Assembly: GCF_024723825.1 (NCBI RefSeq)
Contig: NZ_JANQBQ010000001.1
Span: forward strand, 1,426,001-1,490,000
Source of the DNA: Romboutsia lituseburensis
Lineage (GTDB): Bacteria > Bacillota > Clostridia > Peptostreptococcales > Peptostreptococcaceae
DNA length: 64,000 nucleotides
Direction: 5' to 3'
The position numbers and the translations under genes are program-made. Numbering within the stretch: position 1 is the stretch's first letter; each line of letters opens with the position of its first letter. The notes beneath the pieces are model-generated. The model was not told the DNA's origin and did no database searches. It worked only from the letters and a program-made list of their open reading frames with translations. Below are positions 1-7,149 of this stretch, one piece after another.

Positions 1-122
1 GTTTCCTTTAATTCATTATATCCGTTCTGTTCTAATCTCTTTTTAACCTCTTCTGTACTTAATCCTTTTAAATCTGAATTTAGGTTTTGTATTGATTCTA
101 TATATTTTTGTTTATAATACAT
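1..122 (-). CDS. P-type cation-transporting ATPase, N-terminus only (partial)
   Basis: Only the first 40 codons lie in the window; the gene runs off the left edge. After the ATG the product carries the motif GLSTEEVKKRLEQNGYNEL, which is the cation-ATPase N-terminal domain (actuator side) of P2-type pumps such as Ca2+ ATPases. A strong AAGGAGGA site sits 5 to 12 bases before the ATG. The family moves cations across the membrane using ATP; the ion cannot be told from this fragment. Family assignment is good, substrate unknown. Confidence 0.75.
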   Translation of the reverse strand, partial: MYYKQKYIESIQNLNSDLKGLSTEEVKKRLEQNGYNELKE

Positions 123-222
123 TTTATCCTCCTTATTACAATTATAGTTACTCTTATATTATCGTCTTATATTATTTAATTTATTAATAAAATGTATTCT
201 TTTATTACCTTAAATGTACGTA

Positions 223-264
223 AAAAAGCTGTTTTAAAATAAATTTATTTTAAAACAGCTTTTT
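223..264. terminator. Perfect palindromic terminator
   Basis: A 42-base perfect palindrome with AAAAAGCTG and CAGCTTTTT ends. The stop codon of the DJ-1 gene lies 2 bases away, so this ends that transcript; being symmetric it could work in both directions. Confidence 0.8.
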
Positions 265-265
265 A

Positions 266-829
266 TTATTTTACTATTTTATTGTAAAAGTTAATCATCA
301 TGCCTTCTTTTAATTCTTCAGCTTCATTTTCATAACCTAAAGTTTTTAATATTTCTAATCCAAATATCATTGATGTAGCTGGACCTCTACTAGTTATTAT
401 ATTCTCATCTTTGACAACAATATCTTCTATATAAATTATATCATTTCTATTTTTTATAAACCCAGGATATGAAGTACACTTTTTACCTTTTAATATACCA
501 AATGCTTCTAGCGTTTCTGGCGCTGCACATATAGCCCCTACTATCTTTCCTTCATTATCCAGTTCATTAACAAATTCTTTTACTCTTTCATCATTTAAAT
601 TAGTTGCTCCAGGTAATCCACCAGGTAGTACTATTGCATCATATTCACTTGCATTTATATCATCTATACAACAATCTGATTTTATCAATATATTATGTGT
701 ACCTTTTACATATTCTTTATTTATAGAGCACATATCACAAACTACATTAGCTCTTCTTAATATATCTACAACAGCTATAGCCTCTATTTCTTCAAATCCA
801 TCTGCTAACATTACTAATACTTTTTTCAT
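266..829 (-). CDS. DJ-1/PfpI family protein
   Basis: 187 residues of the class I glutamine amidotransferase-like fold, DJ-1/PfpI/ThiJ family. The nucleophile elbow GAICAAPE carries the conserved Cys and the N-terminal DGFEEIEA segment carries the Glu that pairs with it. Members act as stress proteins, glyoxalase/deglycase-like enzymes or proteases; the exact reaction cannot be told. I chose the ATG (MKKVLVML) 15 bases inside the longest frame because GGAGGT lies 7 bases before it, whereas the upstream TTG overlaps that site. Single gene with its own terminator. Confidence 0.85.
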   Translation of the reverse strand: MKKVLVMLADGFEEIEAIAVVDILRRANVVCDMCSINKEYVKGTHNILIKSDCCIDDINASEYDAIVLPGGLPGATNLNDERVKEFVNELDNEGKIVGAICAAPETLEAFGILKGKKCTSYPGFIKNRNDIIYIEDIVVKDENIITSRGPATSMIFGLEILKTLGYENEAEELKEGMMINFYNKIVK

Positions 830-988
830 ATTTATTACCTCCAATATTCTTTCTATTTATATTTTAACATTATTTACATATTGTAAATATACTATTTTCT
901 TGCTAATATTTAAATAGCTTTAATTTAAGATAACGTATTCTTTTATTCATATATTTAATTTTTAAATTTATCCTACGAGGTGTAAAAT

Positions 989-1576
989 ATGTTAATGAGT
1001 TCTCATTATTTAATTTCAAACTCAATACTTGAAAATATAGATAAAAACAAGTCTTTTCTTATTAATGAAAAGAATTTTATTTATGGAAATATAAAACCTG
1101 ATATTTCATCTAAATATTTATTTATGAAGCATTATCATGCCGAATCATTTGATATGATAATAAAAAAAATAAAATATTTATGCAAATTAAGTATAGATTC
1201 ACTTTCTAAAAAGTTTTCTTTAAGCAAATTTAATCAAGAGCTAGGTGTCATTTGCCACTTTCTGTGCGACTTTTTTTGTGTTCCTCATAGCCAACGTTGG
1301 GAATTTAAGCATAGTATGAAAAAACATATGGCTTATGAAAAAGAACTTACATTAGTAGCTAAAGAAACTAATTTATCAAGATTTAAAGGAGATATAATAA
1401 CACATAGCTCTGTTGAGGATTTCTTTTTTGATTTATATAATCAATACGTTAATGAACTTGACCAGAAAAATGATTTATTATTTTCATCTGTTGTATGTAA
1501 TAGTGTTGTAAATTATATATTAGAAAATATCATAAAAAATTCTTTAGAATCAAGCAAGTTAAGTATTTGTATTTAG
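989..1576 (+). CDS. Zinc-dependent phospholipase C-like protein
   Basis: 195 residues resembling the zinc-dependent phospholipase C / S1-P1 nuclease-like helical fold. Visible signs are an early His (HYLISNSIL), GNIKPDI, KHYHAESF and the central ICHFLCDFFCVPHSQ segment with spaced His and Asp residues that would bind zinc. There is no signal peptide, unlike secreted clostridial alpha-toxins, so an intracellular housekeeping role is more likely than toxicity. GAGG lies 8 bases before the ATG. Convergent with the HAD gene and sharing its terminator. Substrate unknown. Confidence 0.7.
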   Translation: MLMSSHYLISNSILENIDKNKSFLINEKNFIYGNIKPDISSKYLFMKHYHAESFDMIIKKIKYLCKLSIDSLSKKFSLSKFNQELGVICHFLCDFFCVPHSQRWEFKHSMKKHMAYEKELTLVAKETNLSRFKGDIITHSSVEDFFFDLYNQYVNELDQKNDLLFSSVVCNSVVNYILENIIKNSLESSKLSICI

Positions 1577-1606
1577 GTGTTGAGTTTACTCAACACCGTT
1601 TATTTT
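1576..1606. terminator. Shared terminator of convergent genes
   Basis: Stem GGTGTTGAG / CTCAACACC with a 4-base loop followed by a T-rich run. The plus-strand TAG ends at the first stem base and the minus-strand stop codon begins in the loop, so one hairpin serves both genes. Confidence 0.8.
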
Positions 1607-2368
1607 TTGTATTACTTCGATTGCTTTTGCTACACTTTCTACAGTGTAGTTGGCTTTTTCTTTTACACTATCTCTTGCATTTTCCATTGCAAAACTATAC
1701 TTAATACCTTCTAACATATTTATATCATTTGGTGAATCTCCGATTGTAGCTATTTCATCTTCACCTATACCTAATATATTGCATACATGCTTTATTGAAT
1801 TTCTCTTTGATACACCTTTAGGGACTATATTTAATGTATTTTCACCAGAGAAATATATGTCTAAAACTTCTTCAAACTCACTTTTTAAATATAATTCTAT
1901 TCTATTTAGTTCTTCAATATCTTGAGATATAACACCTATATTTCCTACTAAGTTATCAAATTTATCTCTATTTATAAAATCTTTATCTATAACATAATCA
2001 CTAGTATATGATTTTACAGTTTCCAAATTTTCTAATAAAACTATTTTCCCATCATGCTTAAAGTAAAGATATGCATTACTTGATTCAAAGCGAGCTATAA
2101 CTTTTTTTACGAGCTCATCATCTATAGTTCCTTTATAGATCATATCATAGTTGCTATTATGTATAAATGAACCATTTTCACATATATAATATCCATTTAA
2201 CTTTAAACACTCTTCTGTCATCTTTACTGCTTGCTTAAAAATCCTACCTGTTGCAACATTAAATATTACACCTTTTTTTTCTATACTATTTATTGCATCT
2301 GCATCTGTTTTATTTATTCCATTATGATATAGAGTTCCATCTAAATCACAAAATATATGCTTTATCAT
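1586..2368 (-). CDS. Cof-type HAD-IIB family phosphatase
   Basis: 260 residues, the usual Cof/YidA length. Motif I is FCDLDGTLY (nucleophile and acid Asp near residues 8 and 10), motif II lies near ATGR, and motif IV is GDSPNDINML with the magnesium-binding Asp residues. The middle region is the C2 cap. The family dephosphorylates sugar phosphates, nucleotides or vitamin intermediates in the cytoplasm; substrate not predictable. AGGAGGT precedes the ATG. The upstream interval towards cinA holds a compact structured element. Confidence 0.88.
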   Translation of the reverse strand: MIKHIFCDLDGTLYHNGINKTDADAINSIEKKGVIFNVATGRIFKQAVKMTEECLKLNGYYICENGSFIHNSNYDMIYKGTIDDELVKKVIARFESSNAYLYFKHDGKIVLLENLETVKSYTSDYVIDKDFINRDKFDNLVGNIGVISQDIEELNRIELYLKSEFEEVLDIYFSGENTLNIVPKGVSKRNSIKHVCNILGIGEDEIATIGDSPNDINMLEGIKYSFAMENARDSVKEKANYTVESVAKAIEVIQKINGVE

Positions 2369-2398
2369 TTAATTTACCTCCTATAAAAATCTCGATTA

Positions 2399-2460
2399 GT
2401 TTAAGCTACTACATAGGCGCTACACCTCATGTCATCAACGGATTTATCCGTTGCTTAAAA
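2399..2460. other. Compact three-stem element between cinA and the HAD gene
   Basis: About 62 bases, less AT-rich than the surroundings. Outer arms TTTAAGC (2400-2406) and GCTTAAA (2453-2459) enclose two hairpins: ACATAGG with CCT(c)ATGT (2411-2432) and AACGGAT with ATCCGTT (2437-2452). This folds as a three-way junction on either strand. It lies in the leader of the HAD gene, or in the 3' end of cinA. I do not recognise it as a known riboswitch; it could also be a small interspersed repeat. Confidence 0.5.
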
Positions 2461-2479
2461 GTATCATTCTGTAGTTAAT

Positions 2480-3709
2480 CTATAACAATTTAATTCTCAA
2501 TTCATTAAGTATATTTTTAGTAGCTCTTAATCTTACCATTTGTCTATTTCCATTAAATATAAATCTTTTTACAAAAGTTTTTCCATTTATATAAATTCCA
2601 ATATAGACAAGACCTACTGGCTTTTCTACACTTCCACCTTCAGGTCCTGCTATACCTGTTGTTGATAAGCCTATATTAGTATTGAATTGTTTAGCAATAC
2701 CCTCAGCCATTTCTTTTGCGGTTTGCTCACTAACTGCTCCGTATTTATCTAATGTTTCTTTTTTAACACCAAGTCTTTTCATTTTAGCTTCATTAGAATA
2801 TGTTACGCAACCTTCCATAAATACAGAAGAAATTCCTGGATAATTTATTAAAGATGAACTTAATAATCCACCTGTACAAGACTCTGCAACTGATATTGTT
2901 AAGTTCTTTTCAACTAAAATTTTAGCAACTTCTTCTTCTAACGATGTATCATCTTCTCCATATATATAACTTCCCACTCTACTTCTTATTTTTTCAACTA
3001 CTGGACTGATTAATTCTTCAGCTTCTTTTTCCGTAAATGCCTTAGCTGTTATCCTAAGTATAGCTTCTGAGTCTTTTGCATAAGGTGCTATAGTTGGATT
3101 GTTTTGTTCTTTTATTATGTCTATTATACTTTCTTCCAATAGGGATTCACCGATTCCAAAAGTTCTAAGAACTTTTGATACTAATACACTATTACTATTG
3201 TTTTTAAGATATGGCTTAACCTTTTCTTCAAACATTGGCTTCATTTCTCTTGGCGGTCCAGGAAGTACTATAATTATCTTATTATCTTTTTTTAGTATAG
3301 CTCCAGGTGCTGTTCCATAATTATTTTCAAGTATGATAGATTCTTTTGGAAAATATGCTTGTTTTTTATTGTTTTCACTTAAACTCATATTAATTTTTTT
3401 AAAATAATCTTCAATTTTATTTAATGATGGTTGATGTAATTTTAATTCTTGTCCAAAGCATTTACATGCAACTTCTTTAGTTATATCATCATCAGTTGGG
3501 CCTAATCCTCCAGTAGCTATTACTATATCACTTCTAGTTAAACCTTCTTTAAATGTATTATATAACCTCTCTTCATTATCTCCTACTGTTATTTGATAAT
3601 ATACATCTATACCTATGTTAGCTAATTCTTCTGCCAAATATTGAGCATTTGTATTTACTATATCTCCTAAAAGTATTTCTGTTCCTACACTTATTATTTC
3701 AGCTTTCAT
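2480..3709 (-). CDS. cinA: CinA: nicotinamide-nucleotide amidohydrolase / damage-inducible protein
   Basis: About 409 residues, typical for full-length CinA. The N-terminal half is a MoCF-like domain (GTEILLGDIVNTNAQYLAEE, then ATGGLGPTDDDITKE, linked in the family to ADP-ribose pyrophosphatase activity). The C-terminal domain has SVAESCTGGLLSSSL and STTGIAGPEGG, the NMN deamidase signature that feeds the NAD cycle. The ATG at 3709 is preferred because GGGG lies 8 bases upstream. In many Firmicutes cinA sits beside recA; here pgsA is directly beside recA and cinA is about 58 kb away. Confidence 0.95.
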   Translation of the reverse strand: MKAEIISVGTEILLGDIVNTNAQYLAEELANIGIDVYYQITVGDNEERLYNTFKEGLTRSDIVIATGGLGPTDDDITKEVACKCFGQELKLHQPSLNKIEDYFKKINMSLSENNKKQAYFPKESIILENNYGTAPGAILKKDNKIIIVLPGPPREMKPMFEEKVKPYLKNNSNSVLVSKVLRTFGIGESLLEESIIDIIKEQNNPTIAPYAKDSEAILRITAKAFTEKEAEELISPVVEKIRSRVGSYIYGEDDTSLEEEVAKILVEKNLTISVAESCTGGLLSSSLINYPGISSVFMEGCVTYSNEAKMKRLGVKKETLDKYGAVSEQTAKEMAEGIAKQFNTNIGLSTTGIAGPEGGSVEKPVGLVYIGIYINGKTFVKRFIFNGNRQMVRLRATKNILNELRIKLL

Positions 3710-3817
3710 GTTAATCACCCCTTCTGTATATAATTTTAAACTATTTATCTTAATTTAATGTAATAAATTTCTAATTTTTATCATTTTAATTTATTAAGAC
3801 CACTAATATCTAAAACT

Positions 3818-3862
3818 TAGTTGATAGTGGTACTTTCAACTATTGCAAATAAATCATATAAT
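3818..3862 (+). promoter_or_regulatory. ddl promoter with palindrome over a weak -35
   Basis: TATAAT at 3857-3862 is a good -10. At 17 bases upstream the -35 position reads TTTCAA, a poor match. An 11-base inverted repeat with one mismatch and a 3-base centre (TAGTTGATAGT / ACTTTCAACTA, 3818-3842) covers that -35. A weak -35 under a palindrome is what an activator-dependent promoter looks like. The MocR regulator encoded just after ddl is the obvious candidate; this is inference. Confidence 0.5.
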
Positions 3863-3898
3863 TTTAATATAAATTTTAAATACTTAGGAGTGAAATAA

Positions 3899-4795
3899 AT
3901 GAAAATAGCTGTTATAATGGGTGGAATATCTTCTGAAAGAGAAATTTCATTAAACTCAGGACTTAGCGTTTATAATAATCTTGATAAAAATAAGTACGAG
4001 GTAGTAAAAATAATTTTAGATGATAAAATGGATATATTTACTAAGCTATCTAGTGATATAGATTTCGCATTTTTAGCTCTTCATGGAAAATTTGGAGAAG
4101 ATGGGTGCATTCAATCAATTTTAGACACTATGGATATACCGTATTCAGGATGTGGACCTCTTACTAGTGCTCTATGCATGGATAAAAATATGACTAAAAA
4201 GATACTTAGAGACTCTAATCTTCCTACAGCACCTTGGCTAGTTGTCAAATCTGTAGAAGAAATAAATTATGATAAAATAGATGAAATTGGTTATCCTGTA
4301 TTTATAAAACCTAATTGTGGTGGTTCTAGTGTTGCAACATTTTTTATTCATTCTAAGGATGAAGTTTTAAATGCTGTTAAATGTGGCCTTGAAGTAGATA
4401 CTGCTGTTATGATTGAAAAATATATTCCTGGAGGAGAGTATACATCATTTGTGCTAAATGGTGAGGTATTCCCTACTTTATCTATAAAGTCAAACTCAGA
4501 ATTCTTTGACTACGAATCTAAGTATAGTGCAAACGGTGCAATTGAAGAAGTTGTTTATCTTGAAGAATCTTTACAAAATAAAATAAATGCTATTTCAAAA
4601 ACTTGTTGGGATGTTTTTAATTGCAAAGCATATGTTAGAGTTGATATTATAATAAGTAATGGTGTTCCTTATGTGCTTGAACTTAATACACTTCCTGGAA
4701 TGACACAAACAAGTTTAATTCCACAAAGTGCTAAAGCTAAGGGAATAGAATTTAGTGAGTTGTTAGATAAAATAATTGAATACTCTCTAAATTAA
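3899..4795 (+). CDS. ddl: D-alanine--D-alanine ligase
   Basis: 298 residues, normal Ddl length. It joins two D-alanines using ATP to make the dipeptide end of the peptidoglycan precursor. Visible: N-terminal GGISSEREISLNSG with the D-Ala-binding Glu, ATP-grasp loop KPNCGGSSVA, and metal-binding segment VLELNTLPGMT. AGGAG precedes the ATG. Only 20 bases separate it from the MocR gene, so the two are probably one transcript. alr, the source of D-Ala, is 11 kb downstream on the other strand. Confidence 0.95.
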   Translation: MKIAVIMGGISSEREISLNSGLSVYNNLDKNKYEVVKIILDDKMDIFTKLSSDIDFAFLALHGKFGEDGCIQSILDTMDIPYSGCGPLTSALCMDKNMTKKILRDSNLPTAPWLVVKSVEEINYDKIDEIGYPVFIKPNCGGSSVATFFIHSKDEVLNAVKCGLEVDTAVMIEKYIPGGEYTSFVLNGEVFPTLSIKSNSEFFDYESKYSANGAIEEVVYLEESLQNKINAISKTCWDVFNCKAYVRVDIIISNGVPYVLELNTLPGMTQTSLIPQSAKAKGIEFSELLDKIIEYSLN

Positions 4796-4815
4796 ATTTT
4801 TTTAGAGGTGATGAG

Positions 4816-6270
4816 TTGTTATTCTCAAATTTAAAATTAAATGATAATGAAGCGATTTATATACAAATAAAAGACCATATAAGTTCCATGATTGATAAAG
4901 GACTTATACCTAATAATAGCAAGCTCCCTTCTACAAGGGAGCTTAGCCAGCTTTTAAATGTAAGTAGAAATTCAGTTGTTTTAGCTTATGAAGAACTAAA
5001 ATCAGAAGGAATTATATATTCAATATCTGGCAAAGGTACATTTGCTAAGTCAAATAAAACCCTACCAGATAGTACTTGGAATATAAACTGGGATTGTTTA
5101 GAAAATGATTATTCTAAAACTGCAAATAAAATGGATATTGTAAAAAATGAAATTCCTTGGAGAAAAGATCTTATATCTTTTAAAAGTATCTCTCCAAATG
5201 GGGAATTATTTGACATTGAAGAATTGAAAAAATCATTTTTAAATAGACTATCTATTGAAGGTCATAAAATACTTAACTACGGATATGCTCAGGGGTATAA
5301 ACCATTAATTAATTATTTATTAAAGTATATGAATGCAAAAGGTGTAGATACAGTTAATAAAGATATTTTAATAACTAATGGTTTCACTGAAGGATTGGAT
5401 TTATTATTATCATCCTTCATAAAAAAAGGTGATTATATAATTTGTGAAAATCCAACACATAATACTGCTATCAAAATATTTAAATCTTTAGGACTTAACA
5501 TTATAGGTATAGATATAAATAATAATGGTCTTAATTTTGATATGCTTGAAAAAAATTTAAATAATCTAAAAGATAAAAAAATAAAATTTGCTTATATAAC
5601 GCCTTCTTATCATAATCCTACAGGAATTGTTATGAGCCCTGAAAATAGATATAAATTTTATAACATAATGAAAAAACATAATATAGCTATAATCGAGGAT
5701 GGTTTTAATGAGGAATTGCTATATTCAAGTTCTCACATCTTCCCTATAGCATCTTTAGATAACGGGAGTAATGGGGTTATCTACATAGGAAGTTTTTCAA
5801 AGATACTTTTCCCAGGTTTAAGAATTGGTTGGATTTTATGTGATAAGCAAGTTATATCTAAACTTGAAAGTGTAAAACGTTGCAAAAATATACATGTCTC
5901 ATTTTTAGATCAAGGTATATTATATGATTATTTAAGTAATGGTGGATTTGAAAAGTATGTAAAAAAAATCAGAAAATTTTATGGTGATAAATTTACTTTC
6001 GCTTATGAATGTGTAAATAAATATATTCCTAATGAATATGTTTTAGGAGATGGCGGTCTTCATATCTTTATAAAATTAAAAAATATAGACTCTAGAAGTT
6101 TGCTTTTAAAATGTCATGAAAATGGTGTAATATTCATGCCCGGAGATATATTTTATGTAAATAATAGTCATAATGATACCATTAGATTAGGATTTTCTAG
6201 ACTAACATTTGAAGAAATAGAATCTGGAATAAAAGTAATCGGTCGTATAATTAAAGAAATAGCTAAATAA
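4816..6270 (+). CDS. MocR/GabR-type regulator (GntR HTH fused to aminotransferase-like domain)
   Basis: 484 residues. Residues 1-80 form a GntR winged helix (NSKLPSTRELSQLLNVSRNS) and the rest is a fold-type I aminotransferase with the PLP-lysine motif GSFSKILFPGLRIGW. Such proteins sense PLP and an amino acid and switch a nearby gene. TTG is the start: AGAGGTG lies 5 bases before it and neighbouring ATG and GTG codons are out of frame. Placement directly behind ddl recalls DdlR of Brevibacillus, a MocR protein that controls ddl; that role here is inferred. Confidence 0.85.
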   Translation: MLFSNLKLNDNEAIYIQIKDHISSMIDKGLIPNNSKLPSTRELSQLLNVSRNSVVLAYEELKSEGIIYSISGKGTFAKSNKTLPDSTWNINWDCLENDYSKTANKMDIVKNEIPWRKDLISFKSISPNGELFDIEELKKSFLNRLSIEGHKILNYGYAQGYKPLINYLLKYMNAKGVDTVNKDILITNGFTEGLDLLLSSFIKKGDYIICENPTHNTAIKIFKSLGLNIIGIDINNNGLNFDMLEKNLNNLKDKKIKFAYITPSYHNPTGIVMSPENRYKFYNIMKKHNIAIIEDGFNEELLYSSSHIFPIASLDNGSNGVIYIGSFSKILFPGLRIGWILCDKQVISKLESVKRCKNIHVSFLDQGILYDYLSNGGFEKYVKKIRKFYGDKFTFAYECVNKYIPNEYVLGDGGLHIFIKLKNIDSRSLLLKCHENGVIFMPGDIFYVNNSHNDTIRLGFSRLTFEEIESGIKVIGRIIKEIAK

Positions 6271-6292
6271 ATTTAGCTATTTCTTATTTTTA
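6254..6292 (+). terminator. Terminator after the MocR gene
   Basis: A perfect 15-base stem AAGAAATAGCTAAAT / ATTTAGCTATTTCTT followed by a T-rich tract. The stem starts inside the last codons of the gene and the stop codon ends in the loop. Confidence 0.75.
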
Positions 6293-6385
6293 TGAGTTAT
6301 AATATATATAGTTTTTATTTATAAGTATTTCATAATTTAAGGATTATTATATCAATATATATTTTTCAAACCCACTTTAAAGGGA

Positions 6386-7093
6386 GTGATTATTATAAAA
6401 AAAATTTTTTACTTCACAATAATAGTTTTTATTTTTCTTGGATTGTTCTTTTTTAAAAATATAAAAGATTTTGATGTTATAAATCAGTCTTGCAATATAG
6501 TTAAAGATAATTCGTACGAAAAAGCTAAATATGATAGCAAAGAAACTAATTTAAATAAAGATATTGAACCTATTTTTTTATTTTCACCTATTCCTGATGA
6601 AATAAAAAAAAGTATGATAGGATATTCAATGCCCAAAAATGAACCAATAAGCTTTGAAAAACTTAGTTATTTAAAACTTAGTTACTATGACTTTTATGGA
6701 AATATCCAAATAGGTGAAATGATTGTAGACAAAAGAATTGCAGCTGAAGTTATTGATATATTTAAAGAAGTATTTGAAAAAAAATATCCAATTGATAAAA
6801 TAAAACTTATTGATGAATATAAAGCTGTTGATACTTTATCAATGTCTAATAATAATAGTTCTTCTTTTTGCTATAGAACTATTGCAAATACAAATAAAAT
6901 ATCCAATCATGGTAAAGGACTAGCTATCGATATAAATCCTCTTCAAAATCCCCATGTAATTGGAGAAACAGTTAACCCAAAAGAAGGTAGATCCTTTGCA
7001 GATAGATCTATTATTCAAAAGGGTATGATAGTAGAAGGTGATGACTTATACAATGCCTTCGTTAAAAGAGGTTGGAGTTGGGGAGGTCACTGA
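6386..7093 (+). CDS. M15-type D-Ala-D-Ala carboxypeptidase-like protein, C-terminus cut by TGA (possible pseudogene)
   Basis: N-terminal signal anchor (about residues 5-23), then an M15 (VanY/DacB-like) domain with zinc ligands in SNHGKGLAID (His175, Asp182 from the GTG start) and RGWSWGG near the end. Family members continue with a Trp and then DYxHFE, which supplies the last zinc His. Here TGA stands where TGG is expected, and the same frame then reads KKTDYQHFEKNLD to a TAA at 7133-7135. The start is also poor: GTG at 6386 overlaps the GGGAG site, while the well-spaced codon (8 bases) is ATA at 6395 in ATA-AAA-AAA, where ATG would be normal. Either a young pseudogene, a truncated protein or a read-through gene. 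Confidence 0.7.
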   Translation: MIIIKKIFYFTIIVFIFLGLFFFKNIKDFDVINQSCNIVKDNSYEKAKYDSKETNLNKDIEPIFLFSPIPDEIKKSMIGYSMPKNEPISFEKLSYLKLSYYDFYGNIQIGEMIVDKRIAAEVIDIFKEVFEKKYPIDKIKLIDEYKAVDTLSMSNNNSSSFCYRTIANTNKISNHGKGLAIDINPLQNPHVIGETVNPKEGRSFADRSIIQKGMIVEGDDLYNAFVKRGWSWGGH

Positions 7094-7135
7094 AAAAAAA
7101 CAGATTACCAACACTTTGAAAAAAATTTAGACTAA
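7091..7135 (+). other. In-frame continuation of the M15 gene past its TGA
   Basis: Codons after the TGA encode KKTDYQHFEKNLD, the conserved end of M15 domains including the zinc-binding His of the HFE motif, and stop at TAA. The match to family expectation means this was coding until recently, or is reached by read-through. Confidence 0.7.
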
Positions 7136-7149
7136 ATATAGGTGATATT

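Noticed and set aside
7091-7130. Selenocysteine at the TGA of the M15 gene, since mnmH shows selenium use
   Set aside because: The family residue at this place is Trp, not Cys, and no hairpin suited to a bacterial SECIS follows; the downstream bases are mostly A and T.
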